Part shown: in pieces, positions 24,028 through 32,278 of the stretch | Position numbering within the stretch: position 1 is the first letter of the stretch | Layout: every line of letters starts with the position of its first letter | From: Sphingomonas sp. | GTDB taxonomy: Bacteria > Pseudomonadota > Alphaproteobacteria > Sphingomonadales > Sphingomonadaceae | DNA length: 41,359 nt | Assembly: GCA_019508115.1 (NCBI GenBank) | Contig: JAEKMC010000075.1 | Location: 1-41,359 of the forward strand | Reading direction: 5' to 3' | The notes under the pieces: model-generated | Database searches by the model: none | What the model was told of the DNA's origin: nothing | The model's input: the letters and a program-made list of their open reading frames with translations, nothing else | Program-made: the position numbers and the translations under genes

Positions 24028-24654
24028 TCAGGTGAAATGGAAGTGGGCCGAAACCCTGTTCCGTCGGCGGAGCGCTCCGCCGATTACGCCGAAGCCCAGC
24101 GTCGTGACCGCCCAGGAAACCGGCTCAGGTACCGCGCCGACATGCCCGTCTTTGCCGATATTGACCGTGATGGTCTGATTGGCGGGGGAGGTATAGACAT
24201 ATTGCCCCGCCTTCAGGCCAAGCGAGGCGAACGTCACATTGGGAAAGGTTGCACTGCCGGTCAGGGTCCTGCCCCAAATGTAGCCCTTCGGTATGTAGAT
24301 TCGCGGAATTCCATACCCGTCGGTGTCGAGGACGAAGAAGTCGCCGACGACGGAAATAGCGGAAGCGGGAAAGCCGCCGCCTGGTCCCCAGTTGGCTGGG
24401 CCCGAGAGGCCCGAAAAGCCCAGATTGTCCCAGGGCTTGCCAATACGGAAGGTCGTGGCAGACAGCCTGTCGGCGTCGAGATTGATATCGCCGCCTACGA
24501 AAAGAAGGCCAGTCCAGTTGGCGAGAGAGCCGCTATAGCTTGCGAGGATGTCGCCGCCGGCCTCTTCGATATTCACCACAATCGCCGCATGACCCGTTGC
24601 CGCGAGGGTCGCCGCCAGTAGGCCGGCGGCGGCAAATTTCCCGAAATGCCTCAT
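24028..24654 (-). CDS. PEPxxWA-type PEP-CTERM surface protein
   Basis: A 208-residue exported protein. It has a signal peptide (RHFGKFAAAGLLAATLAATGHA) and a C-terminal sorting signal, VPEPVSWAVTTLGFGVIGGALRRR: the PEPxxWA motif, one hydrophobic helix and a basic tail, processed by an exosortase in exopolysaccharide producers. The central region (DILASYSGSLANWTGL, GGDINLDADRLS) is beta-rich with no recognised enzyme domain. Start 24654 is preferred over 24660, because GGGGA lies 6 nt before it. Its upstream DNA carries the 11-bp GAT repeats shared with the phosphoesterase operon. Confidence 0.9.
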   Translation of the reverse strand: MRHFGKFAAAGLLAATLAATGHAAIVVNIEEAGGDILASYSGSLANWTGLLFVGGDINLDADRLSATTFRIGKPWDNLGFSGLSGPANWGPGGGFPASAISVVGDFFVLDTDGYGIPRIYIPKGYIWGRTLTGSATFPNVTFASLGLKAGQYVYTSPANQTITVNIGKDGHVGAVPEPVSWAVTTLGFGVIGGALRRRNRVSAHFHFT

Positions 24655-24740
24655 CTTCATTCCCCACAAATGGTGACCGGCGCCGAATTGGCATTCGGAT
24701 TCACCTCGAGAACATGGCTCGATCACCCGATGAGGGCGAG

Positions 24741-24795
24741 GATGGGGAACCGATAAAACCCTGACGGAAGCCTGATGAATTACCGATGCCAGTTG
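24741..24795 (+). promoter_or_regulatory. Site A: five 11-bp GATRAnnnnCY-type direct repeats upstream of the PEP-CTERM gene
   Basis: Repeat units start at 24741, 24752, 24763, 24774 and 24785, exactly 11 bp apart: GATGGGGAACC, GATAAAACCCT, GACGGAAGCCT, GATGAATTACC, GATGCCAGTTG. The array is 87-141 bp upstream of the PEP-CTERM start (gene on the minus strand). Viewed as CYGATRA heptamers with 4-bp spacers it has the geometry of OmpR/PhoB-family operators. Sites B and C share it. Confidence 0.75.
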
Positions 24796-24888
24796 AATCT
24801 GCTCAAGCGATACGCTTGGTGCGTCGCGGTAGATGCGGTGGAAAGCGCCCAGGAACCTGATAGCGATTAGAAGCGCGGAGAGATTCGC

Positions 24889-25134
24889 ATGGCCCAACGA
24901 CTCGCAACAGTCGCAGGCATCATCGGCTTCCTGATCTGCTTAGCTACAGCATTTGTCCTGGCCCCTGGCGACATCGTGAGCGGAACGGCCACATTTGAGC
25001 GCAGGCCTGCCACGGTCGTAATCATCCTCTATATTACGGTGACATGTGCATGCGTCGTCGTAACACCAACGAGCGCCATGAGATTGACTCCGGGGGGCGT
25101 TGCGCGACAGGATGAGAACCCGATGAAGTGCTGA
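24889..25134 (+). CDS. Small putative two-helix membrane protein (81 aa)
   Basis: It reads MAQRLATVAGIIGFLICLATAF... with hydrophobic segments at about 8-26 and 41-59 (VVIILYITVTCACVVVT). GGAGAG lies about 9 nt before the ATG. No family is recognised. It is divergent from the PEP-CTERM gene and upstream of the regulator. Its last codons coincide with the repeat array of site C, which either places an operator inside the gene end or argues that the ORF is not real. Confidence 0.45.
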   Translation: MAQRLATVAGIIGFLICLATAFVLAPGDIVSGTATFERRPATVVIILYITVTCACVVVTPTSAMRLTPGGVARQDENPMKC

Positions 25135-25154
25135 TCATCGGCTGACCGGGGAGG
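25111..25154 (+). promoter_or_regulatory. Site C: 11-bp repeats overlapping the regulator's ribosome-binding site
   Basis: Units begin at 25111, 25122, 25133 and 25144: GATGAGAACCC, GATGAAGTGCT, GATCATCGGCT and the weak GACCGGGGAGG. The array ends 7 bp before the TTG start of the regulator and covers its Shine-Dalgarno. The position suits autorepression. Confidence 0.6.
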
Positions 25155-25161
25155 ACCGGCG

Positions 25162-26730
25162 TTGAACTACACGACGCGGATCGACCTCGGGACAGAGCAG
25201 GACTTCCAGCTCGGCGAATTGACCATTCGGCCGTCCCTGCGGCAGGCGGCCGATGGAGCCGGCCGGTCCGAGGTCGTGGAACCCCGGGTCATGCAAGTCC
25301 TGGTCGCGCTCGCGCGAGCGGATGGTGAGATCCTGACGCGTGAAGCCCTGACAATCCTGTGCTGGGAGGGCCGGATCGTCGGCGAGGACGCGATCAACCG
25401 GGTCATGTCCCGCTTGCGCCGGTTGTCGGACGGGGTCGGCGCCGGCAGCTTTCGTATCGAGACGATTACGAAGGTCGGGTATCGTTTGGTCGAATGTGGC
25501 TCGGCCGCTGCGGAGCCACCGCAGACGACGCCCGCCGAGCCAAAGCGGATGGCAACTTCTCTCTCGCCCACGAGAAGACTGGTGCTTGGCGCGGGGCTGC
25601 TGGCCTCGTTTGGAACCATCGGAACCTATGCCGTTCTGTGGGGCCGGAGCAAAAGGCACGCGCCGTCGCCCGAAGCCGCACGGATGATGGATCTGGGCCA
25701 GCAGGCCTTGTGCAAGTGCAATGACGAAGGCGTATCCGAGGCACTTGGGTTTTTCAGGCGAGCGGTCGAGCTGGACCCTGACGCCCCGGATGCGTGGGGG
25801 CTGCTCGGCATAGGTTATGCTTATGCTTTGCGGGAAACGGTGATCGACACTGTCGAAGCGCTGACATTGCGCACGAAGTCCACGGTCGCTCGCGCTTTCG
25901 CGCTGGAGCCGGACAACCCCTTCGCACAGGAGGCCATCTACACCTTGATCCCGCTTCTGGGGCGTTGGAAGGAAGCCGACAGCAGCTACCGCGCCGCTTT
26001 GGGCCGGCATCCGGATTCGGCTTATCTGGTTTTCGGCTATGGACGGCGTCTGGCCTCGACGGGCCGCATGCGCGAGTCGGTGAACCAGCTCGATCGAGCA
26101 ATGCGCTTCTTTTCTCCCTCCCCTGGCCTTATGGTCAATCACCTCTGGTCGGTCTGGGCCAGCGGCGCGATCGACGAGGTCGATCGAGCCATCGAGCGCG
26201 CTTTCGCCTTGTTCCCGCTTCACGCATGGATCTGGTTCGCGCGTTTTTATATGCTGATGTTCAGCGGCCGCGCGCACGAGGCGCTCGCCATGGGCGAAAA
26301 CGTCGGGGGCCGCCCGCCCGACATCATGCCGGCAGGTTTTGAGTTACCGATGGCCTCGGCGCGTGCGTTGAATACACATGCCCCTGAAGACATCGAACGT
26401 GCGATGCGGATGCATCTGGAATCAGCGCGGCAAGGCTCCGGCCGGGCGGAAAACGCGATGAATTTCGCCTCCGCGATCGGCCGGCTCGATCAGGCGTTCG
26501 AGATCGCCGGGGCCTATTTCTTCAACCGCGGCTACGCGATTCCGGATTCGCGGTTCGGCGATCCTCAGCGCGTCGCGACCAGCTTAAGCGAACGGAGGAC
26601 GCTTCTCCTGTTCCTGCCGCCTGCGGAAGCAATGCGGCGCGACCCGCGGTTTCCGGCTCTGGTCGGAGAGTTGGGGCTAACCCAGTTCTGGCGCGAGAGC
26701 GGAGTCCCGCCCGATTATCAGCGGGTTTGA
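25162..26730 (+). CDS. Membrane-anchored winged-helix/TPR regulator (CadC/ToxR-like)
   Basis: A 522-residue one-component regulator. The N-terminal OmpR-type winged helix (about 15-112) shows VEPRVMQVLVALARADGEILTREAL, AINRVMSRLRRLSD and the wing IETITKVGYRLVECG. A Pro/Thr linker, one membrane helix (about 140-162, LVLGAGLLASFGTIGTYAVL) and a long tetratricopeptide-like domain follow (ALGFFRRAVELDPDAPDAWGLLGIGYAYA and later repeats). TTG 25162 is taken as start because GGGGAGG lies 7 nt upstream. It is convergent with the propeller gene and close to sites A, B and C, whose 11-bp spacing fits its DNA-binding domain. The signal sensed by the TPR part is unknown. Confidence 0.9.
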   Translation: MNYTTRIDLGTEQDFQLGELTIRPSLRQAADGAGRSEVVEPRVMQVLVALARADGEILTREALTILCWEGRIVGEDAINRVMSRLRRLSDGVGAGSFRIETITKVGYRLVECGSAAAEPPQTTPAEPKRMATSLSPTRRLVLGAGLLASFGTIGTYAVLWGRSKRHAPSPEAARMMDLGQQALCKCNDEGVSEALGFFRRAVELDPDAPDAWGLLGIGYAYALRETVIDTVEALTLRTKSTVARAFALEPDNPFAQEAIYTLIPLLGRWKEADSSYRAALGRHPDSAYLVFGYGRRLASTGRMRESVNQLDRAMRFFSPSPGLMVNHLWSVWASGAIDEVDRAIERAFALFPLHAWIWFARFYMLMFSGRAHEALAMGENVGGRPPDIMPAGFELPMASARALNTHAPEDIERAMRMHLESARQGSGRAENAMNFASAIGRLDQAFEIAGAYFFNRGYAIPDSRFGDPQRVATSLSERRTLLLFLPPAEAMRRDPRFPALVGELGLTQFWRESGVPPDYQRV

Positions 26731-26854
26731 CACCGGATTGCGGGGGCGCGCCATCGCGCTCAAGACCGGCCTGCGCGACACGCTGATACCGAGGGCATGG
26801 CCACCGCTTGCGGACGGGCGGAATGGATTATCGGTTGGTTCAACCGTCCGTTCA

Positions 26855-28831
26855 CTAGTGGGAGACGGCTGGGCCTAACACTGTCGATCGCTCCTCAAGA
26901 GGGCTGGGCATTGAAACCCAGGGTTGCCAGGTCGGAGCGGCCCAACGTCCGGAAACTCGGTGCGGTAGGGCATCGGACAGGCGCCTATACATCTTCCCGG
27001 CGCCGGCGTTGGCGCCGAAAGGATTGCCGTTGCCGGCTCCCACCCCGATCAGCACCAACATGCCATTGGCGCCGCCTTCCTTGGTGAGTAGGACATCGCG
27101 CATCTTGCCGGGAATCTCGACCCAGGGCGTGTGAAGCCAATCCTGTATTGAATAGAGAATCCGGTTGTCGCGCGTCAGGCAGACAATATGGAGAAGTGAA
27201 CTCCTGTCCACCGACGCCGTGACCTTCACCACCGAAGCGGGCGTCACGATAAGCGTCCAGGGGGACCAGTTGCCTGGTTTGCTCGGATCGGTCGCGTTCT
27301 TCACGAGCTGATAGCGGTGCCACAGCGCCCCGGCGCCATTGACGCCGAACAAATGAATGTAGTCGCCCTTCGTCACTGCTGCGATTTGCGTCAGAATTCC
27401 GTCCATCGGCGCAAAATTGGTCCAGCCATCGGTTGCGGGCCTTGGGTGCTGTTGCTGAACTGCAGGCAATCGATCGCCGCCGAAGATTTGGTTGGTTGTA
27501 TAGATCTCCCCAGAGGGGGCGGTGCCGAACAGTTGCAAAGTACCGTCGCTGTTGCGCGCGACCGCGATCGTGTTCAGCAACCCTTCCTTCTCAGAGATCG
27601 GTGCCCAGCTGTCATTGCCTGCGATCCTTTGCCAACGATGATAGATTCGGCCGCTGCGTCCCAGACCGAAAAGCTCCACGCGCCCGTCAAAGTTCGCCGC
27701 CGCGGCCAGCGACACGAACGAGTTGCTGGTCAGCTGCCAGTTTGAAAGCGTCGGGTTGGCGGGATCGCCAGGCGTGAGTGCTGCCCGCCAGACGTTCCCT
27801 CGGCCATTCCCGGCGAATAGGTCCAATGGGGTTCCAACGTCGTCGAACGAAGATGCCGCGGCGAGCGGCGACCCAAGCGACAAAACCGAGGGTTCGAAGC
27901 TTTCGACCACGAACCTCGCGACCTCCCAACTCGTGCCGCGCATTGCCTCGGTTCGTGCGATCGAAAAATTGACTTTGGGATAATATGCAGTGTGGCCGCG
28001 CCAGTAGAGGACTTCATCGTCCGGCCTGGCTTGGCCGGTAAGTTGCCAATAGAGAAATGCTCGTCCAGATCCCGGCGGCAGATGAAACACGCCGCCAAAA
28101 TGGCCCTCGTCGATTTGCGCGGGCTTTTTGACGGTGAAGTTATAGCAGGCGCCATGGCCTTTAACCGAACCGGTGTAGCGGGGCAGGCTGGAAGGATCGT
28201 CGAGCGACACCGCGCAGAACGGTTTCAGCCGATCAAGCAGGGTTTTGTTCGTCGCCAGGATATGGCCCAACGTGGCAGCGGCCGCCGTGGGGAGGTCGGC
28301 CGAGCGATTTGCGGCAAGCGCGATTGGCGCCATTGCGTTGACGGCAATGCCCATTTTGTTGACCGCATTGAGGTCAGTGGCGGTAGCGATCTGCTGTTCC
28401 GCGTCAGTCACGCATTTCGCGCTATCGATCGCCAGCCGCTGGCGATTGTCCGGCGTTAGGCTATCGAACTCTCCGAACGTATCGATTGTGCTGACCGCGC
28501 AGGACGCAATTTCACCAGCAGCGACATTGTCGATCTCGGAGATGATCTGTGCCTTCGACAGCAGCACGAGCGCCTTAAGCTGTGAGATTTCGCTCGGCTG
28601 CGGATCGATCCTCTCGTTATAAAGGTCATAGGCTTTCTTGAGATAGTCGACGAAGTCGCCGAACTGCGCCTGCGCCGGGCTCACAGCGAGACATGCGACT
28701 AGGAACACCGCGCAGGTTCGCATCAGGCGCGGGAACGATAGGGAGGACGCGGACTGTTGAAGGAAGGACTTGGTGCGGAACAGGAAATGAGTGCGGTGAT
28801 TTACCCGCCGCAGATTGCCGATCTCTGTCAT
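26855..28831 (-). CDS. Secreted protein with PLL-like beta-propeller (putative lectin)
   Basis: A 658-residue protein. ATG 28831 overlaps the phosphoesterase stop (ATGA). The signal-peptide-like MRTCAVFLVACLAVSPAQAQ starts at residue 37, so either an unusually long n-region exists or ATG 28723 is used. Residues about 60-200 are helical. From about 300 to 640 there are six or so repeats: DLFAGNGRGNVWRAAL, ELFGLGRSGRIYHRWQR, QLFGTAPSGEIYTTNQ, HLFGVNGAGALWHRYQ, HIVCLTRDNRILYSIQ and VLIGVGAG...KMYRRL. Each is followed by W-x-x-F/W text such as WTNFAPMDG and WSPWTLI. This is the blade pattern of PLL/PHL-type or fucose-lectin propellers. Glycan binding is inferred. Confidence 0.75.
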   Translation of the reverse strand: MTEIGNLRRVNHRTHFLFRTKSFLQQSASSLSFPRLMRTCAVFLVACLAVSPAQAQFGDFVDYLKKAYDLYNERIDPQPSEISQLKALVLLSKAQIISEIDNVAAGEIASCAVSTIDTFGEFDSLTPDNRQRLAIDSAKCVTDAEQQIATATDLNAVNKMGIAVNAMAPIALAANRSADLPTAAAATLGHILATNKTLLDRLKPFCAVSLDDPSSLPRYTGSVKGHGACYNFTVKKPAQIDEGHFGGVFHLPPGSGRAFLYWQLTGQARPDDEVLYWRGHTAYYPKVNFSIARTEAMRGTSWEVARFVVESFEPSVLSLGSPLAAASSFDDVGTPLDLFAGNGRGNVWRAALTPGDPANPTLSNWQLTSNSFVSLAAAANFDGRVELFGLGRSGRIYHRWQRIAGNDSWAPISEKEGLLNTIAVARNSDGTLQLFGTAPSGEIYTTNQIFGGDRLPAVQQQHPRPATDGWTNFAPMDGILTQIAAVTKGDYIHLFGVNGAGALWHRYQLVKNATDPSKPGNWSPWTLIVTPASVVKVTASVDRSSLLHIVCLTRDNRILYSIQDWLHTPWVEIPGKMRDVLLTKEGGANGMLVLIGVGAGNGNPFGANAGAGKMYRRLSDALPHRVSGRWAAPTWQPWVSMPSPLEERSTVLGPAVSH

Positions 28832-31686
28832 CGGCCGCGACCCGAAACGGAACTCGCAAAGGCGAGCAGCCCGGAAAAATTCTCCTCGAGATCCTCAACT
28901 GTGGTGGGCTTGCGAAGCGGTGGCGGCATGGCCGCCGTATCGCCGCTGACATGTGCCGCCGGCCAATGCGCAATCTCCTCCATGGCCCGGCGAAGCTGAT
29001 TGAATTCCGAATATGGTCGGGCGACGTCGAGCGTCAGCAGTTCGCCGACATCTTTCGCCGCCGCACATCGAGCACCCATGAACGGCGCTTTCGGGCCGCA
29101 GAACCGGCGCAAGATCGTCGCCGCGATCGAAGTGTGATCGAAAACCGTATGTGAGACATTGATATTACCGTTCGCATCCGCGCCGGGGATCAATGGCGAG
29201 ATGATGAACGCCGGCACCCGCACGCCGAGCCGCGGCTCTCCGACTGACAGCGGAGGTATTGGCACTTGCGTGACCGAGCCGTCGGGATTGTGGGTCTCGA
29301 CATGCGTCGGAGGCTGGACATGGTCATAGAAGCCGCCGTGTTCATCATAGGTGATGATGAACAGCGTTTTCGCCCACCGGTCCTGGTTGTTTTCCGCGAG
29401 GAGCGCTTTCATGATCTCTGCGACCAGCCGCTGTCCGTTGGCCATATCCGACGGCGCGTGATCGTCGTTGTTGATGCCCCCGGGAGCCTCAATATAATCC
29501 GGCTCGATAAATGTGACCGGCGGCAGACCTGCCTCGACTGCTGCTTCGAAACCGCCGCGGAAGCTCTCGATGTTTTGCTCGTCGAACGTATAGTTTCTCA
29601 CTAACCGAAGCGTACTGTAGCCGTGTTCGAACAGCTTCCACGGCACGCCCGCGGCGGTCAGATGGTCGAAGAAAGTCGGCATCTCGAGCGGAAAGAAGCC
29701 CTTCAGTTCGGGATTCTCGACGTCCGGCGCACCGTAGATATCGCGGCTGAAGTCGCCGGTCAGTGAGATAAACCGGTTCGGCAGGGTGCCGCCGAGATGC
29801 GAGCAATGCCAACGATCGCAGATCGCAAACTCGCGAGTAAGCTCGCCATAAGCCGGCAGCTCGGCATCGGTCAGATAGTCCATGACCAACTGCAGCGGAT
29901 GCTTCCCCGTGGGGTCGACAGGCTCGTTGGGGCCGGGTTGATAAGTCGAAGGTATGTGACGTGCCCATTCCTTGACGAAGTCACCCATTCCGTCGGACAC
30001 CTGCTTCGTGACGCAGGCAGCGCCATGAAAGGGGCCCGGCAGCGCGTAGCTGGGCCAGGCTGTCGTCGTCCGCCGGGTGCTTCGATAATCGACATTGTCA
30101 TACCTGTTTACGTCGCGTGCATTGTCGCCCGGCAAGAGGCCGTCGACCTGGGCCTGAGCGGGCTCGCGATGCTCAGGACCCTCGCCGGTCGCAGGATTTT
30201 CGCGCTGCAGCATGCCGTCGCGAGACAGATACCCAAGGATGTGATCAAATGATCGATTCTCCTGCATCAGCACGACGATATGCTCTATTTTCGAGAGGTT
30301 GCCGGGACTGACGTCGACCGTGCGCTGCGGCTGCACCGGCGGCAATGGCATCTCGTCGGGCGTATTAAACAGCCGTGGCCGGGGCTCGCCGCCACCGCCG
30401 GTACTCGTGCCGTCGCCAGTGTTCGTCCCGCCGGTGGTCGGGCCGACCGGGCCATGGTGGCTGGTAGGCCCGGCCTCTGCCGCCGGCGGTACCTGCCTGC
30501 CGACGTAGGATACGAGAACATCTTCCTGTTCTGGATCCCAGCCAAGTCGATAGAGATCGTAATGCCCGACGATATAGGGGCGAACATAATCGTTGACCAT
30601 GTTGCCGCCAGTATCGGAGAATTGAGCGGTCCAAATAGCGTGCTCGATCGCGCGCTTGATCTCGTCCTTGATGTTGATGGTCTCGGATCCCGGCAGCAGC
30701 GGATCGACGTCGTAGTTCAACATGTCGAGCAATGGCGAGCTGACCACCGGCTCATAAGCGAGACCGGGACTGTTGCGGTCGCCGCTCGCCCCAATGAACA
30801 ATTTCACTTCGAACCACATGTGCTCCGGGTCCGGCAGATCGAATGTTATATTTGGACCTGGATTCTCGATCTCCACCTCACGCGAGCCTTCGTACGCGCA
30901 TCTGATCATAAGCTTCAGATAAGGTGTGTCGGGCGTTTGCCACGGTGCGACCGGGGGCGGTGCATAGGGAAACGGCTCACCACCCACAGACACGCTGATC
31001 GACTTCATGTGGATTTTGGGAAGCGTGTAATAGTCTGAATAGGGAAGCTCTATATATTGGTCTCCCTGAGGTTTTCGATAGATTTCGGCGTAACGCTCGA
31101 ACCAACGGTAGGCGATCCGATCGCTCGCGATGCTAATGTAATCCAGGTAAGGGTTGGCGTTCCAATTGGCATCAAAGCCGCGCGCGAAGAAAGACGCGGG
31201 GATCCGCCGCGTCTCGACCGGCAGGATACTTGGATAGTTCACGTGAACCCGGTAGCGTCGGCTACCCACCGAGCCATCAGCCCGCCGTGTAATCTGCAGC
31301 ATCCACTTGTCGCTGGCGGCGAAGCCGGCCGCGTCGAACGAGAGCTGGCCGGGTCCCTTCGTGGCCGGAGGTTCCTGTGCACCGCAGAGGAGCTTCATTT
31401 CGAGTTCCAGCGCAGGGCCGGTTCCGCCGCCTCCACCGCCATCTAAGCCCAAATTGAAATCGCCTGCTGCGGGACCGAAGGGCGGACGAGCGCGAGCAAT
31501 CCCGCCGCCAGCTCCCGCTGAGCCGCTGCTTCCGCTCGGATCAACGGTTGACCCCAAATCGGCATGATTCACCAACACATTGATAAAGCCAGGGGTGAAG
31601 GGTGGCAGCAACCAGACCTTTCGTTCGCCCGGCTCGAGTTCGATGAAGGTTTCGCGAATTCGGGTGGCGAATTCTATCCCGCTCAT
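28828..31686 (-). CDS. Phospholipase C/acid-phosphatase-family phosphoesterase with large novel N-terminal region
   Basis: A 952-residue protein. The C-terminal half (about 465-950) is a PF04185-type phosphoesterase. It has KIEHIVVLMQENRSFDHILGY (metal ligands E476, N477), CSHLGGTLPNRFISLTGDF (nucleophile-region Thr about 634), FIEPDY, and IITYDEHGGFYDHVQPP (D781, E782, H783). All catalytic motifs are intact, so it should hydrolyse a phosphodiester or phosphomonoester such as a phospholipid head group. The first 465 residues match nothing I recognise; they include Gly-rich stretches at about 44-95 and 400-435. No signal peptide is visible. ATG 31686 is chosen since AGGAG lies 6 nt upstream; a GTG 8 codons earlier lacks one. 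It is coupled to the propeller gene by an ATGA overlap, and preceded by repeat site B. Confidence 0.88.
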   Translation of the reverse strand: MSGIEFATRIRETFIELEPGERKVWLLPPFTPGFINVLVNHADLGSTVDPSGSSGSAGAGGGIARARPPFGPAAGDFNLGLDGGGGGGTGPALELEMKLLCGAQEPPATKGPGQLSFDAAGFAASDKWMLQITRRADGSVGSRRYRVHVNYPSILPVETRRIPASFFARGFDANWNANPYLDYISIASDRIAYRWFERYAEIYRKPQGDQYIELPYSDYYTLPKIHMKSISVSVGGEPFPYAPPPVAPWQTPDTPYLKLMIRCAYEGSREVEIENPGPNITFDLPDPEHMWFEVKLFIGASGDRNSPGLAYEPVVSSPLLDMLNYDVDPLLPGSETINIKDEIKRAIEHAIWTAQFSDTGGNMVNDYVRPYIVGHYDLYRLGWDPEQEDVLVSYVGRQVPPAAEAGPTSHHGPVGPTTGGTNTGDGTSTGGGGEPRPRLFNTPDEMPLPPVQPQRTVDVSPGNLSKIEHIVVLMQENRSFDHILGYLSRDGMLQRENPATGEGPEHREPAQAQVDGLLPGDNARDVNRYDNVDYRSTRRTTTAWPSYALPGPFHGAACVTKQVSDGMGDFVKEWARHIPSTYQPGPNEPVDPTGKHPLQLVMDYLTDAELPAYGELTREFAICDRWHCSHLGGTLPNRFISLTGDFSRDIYGAPDVENPELKGFFPLEMPTFFDHLTAAGVPWKLFEHGYSTLRLVRNYTFDEQNIESFRGGFEAAVEAGLPPVTFIEPDYIEAPGGINNDDHAPSDMANGQRLVAEIMKALLAENNQDRWAKTLFIITYDEHGGFYDHVQPPTHVETHNPDGSVTQVPIPPLSVGEPRLGVRVPAFIISPLIPGADANGNINVSHTVFDHTSIAATILRRFCGPKAPFMGARCAAAKDVGELLTLDVARPYSEFNQLRRAMEEIAHWPAAHVSGDTAAMPPPLRKPTTVEDLEENFSGLLAFASSVSGRGR

Positions 31687-32278
31687 TGATCGCTCCTGCT
31701 GGTTCCGCACGGGTGCGCGTCGACCTCATATGAAATGCCTCGGCGCGCGGCGGTGCAGGAGGATGAGGAACCGATAAAGTCCTGATGAAAGTATGATCAA
31801 ATGCCGATTTCGGCCGATGTGCTACCGGCGCCCGTCGAGGGGTGGTCGTCACCCCAAAGTCAACGGGCATGCACATCCCGTGTCGATCACGTAATTTAGT
31901 TGAGCCCCGCCGGCACCCCTGTGCACTGCCGGGCCACGAGGTAGCGAATGTTCCGGAACCGGATGGAACCATCCCACTTTCACAGGGCGAGATCCGACGA
32001 GCAGGTCCGATCGGAAAACGGGATATTTCGGGAAACTGGAAGACGCTCGCGGATGCGAAGGTCCGCGCTACGATCGTGGAGCGGAAGGCCGTAACGCAAG
32101 CCACCGACCCCGAAGCCGCCCCCACGGCGCACCATGCGAAAAAACGCTTTCTCGCCTCCGATCGCATCCGATGTCCCGCGCAACAATCGGGAAAAACACG
32201 GGGGACTAGGGAAAGCGGCCGTTAATCATTCCGATCTACCCCGCCCTCGTTCAATCATCATAACGGGGTGGCATTGTA
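31687..32278. other. 590-bp intergenic region between divergent phosphoesterase operon and TonB receptor
   Basis: No credible gene is seen; open frames on both strands lack family features and Shine-Dalgarno sites. It carries site B near the phosphoesterase side. The TonB receptor side (about 32220-32278) is AT-richer and should hold that gene's promoter, but no clear -35/-10 pair can be placed. Confidence 0.5.
31762..31826 (+). promoter_or_regulatory. Site B: 11-bp GATRAnnnnCY-type repeats upstream of the phosphoesterase operon
   Basis: Units begin at 31762, 31773, 31784, 31795 and 31806: GATGAGGAACC, GATAAAGTCCT, GATGAAAGTAT, GATCAAATGCC and a partial GATTTCGGCC. One more GATGTGCTACC follows at 31816, spaced 10 bp. 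The array starts 76 bp upstream of the phosphoesterase ATG, close to the 87 bp of site A, and has the same orientation relative to its gene. Confidence 0.75.

Noticed and set aside
25135-26277. 380-residue minus-strand open frame
   Set aside because: It is antisense to the winged-helix/TPR regulator, which has clear domains and a good ribosome-binding site.
31541-32225. Overlapping open frames on both strands (31541-32167 minus, 31842-32225 plus)
   Set aside because: Neither resembles a protein family. One runs over the start of the phosphoesterase and the other has no ribosome-binding site, so the region is treated as intergenic.
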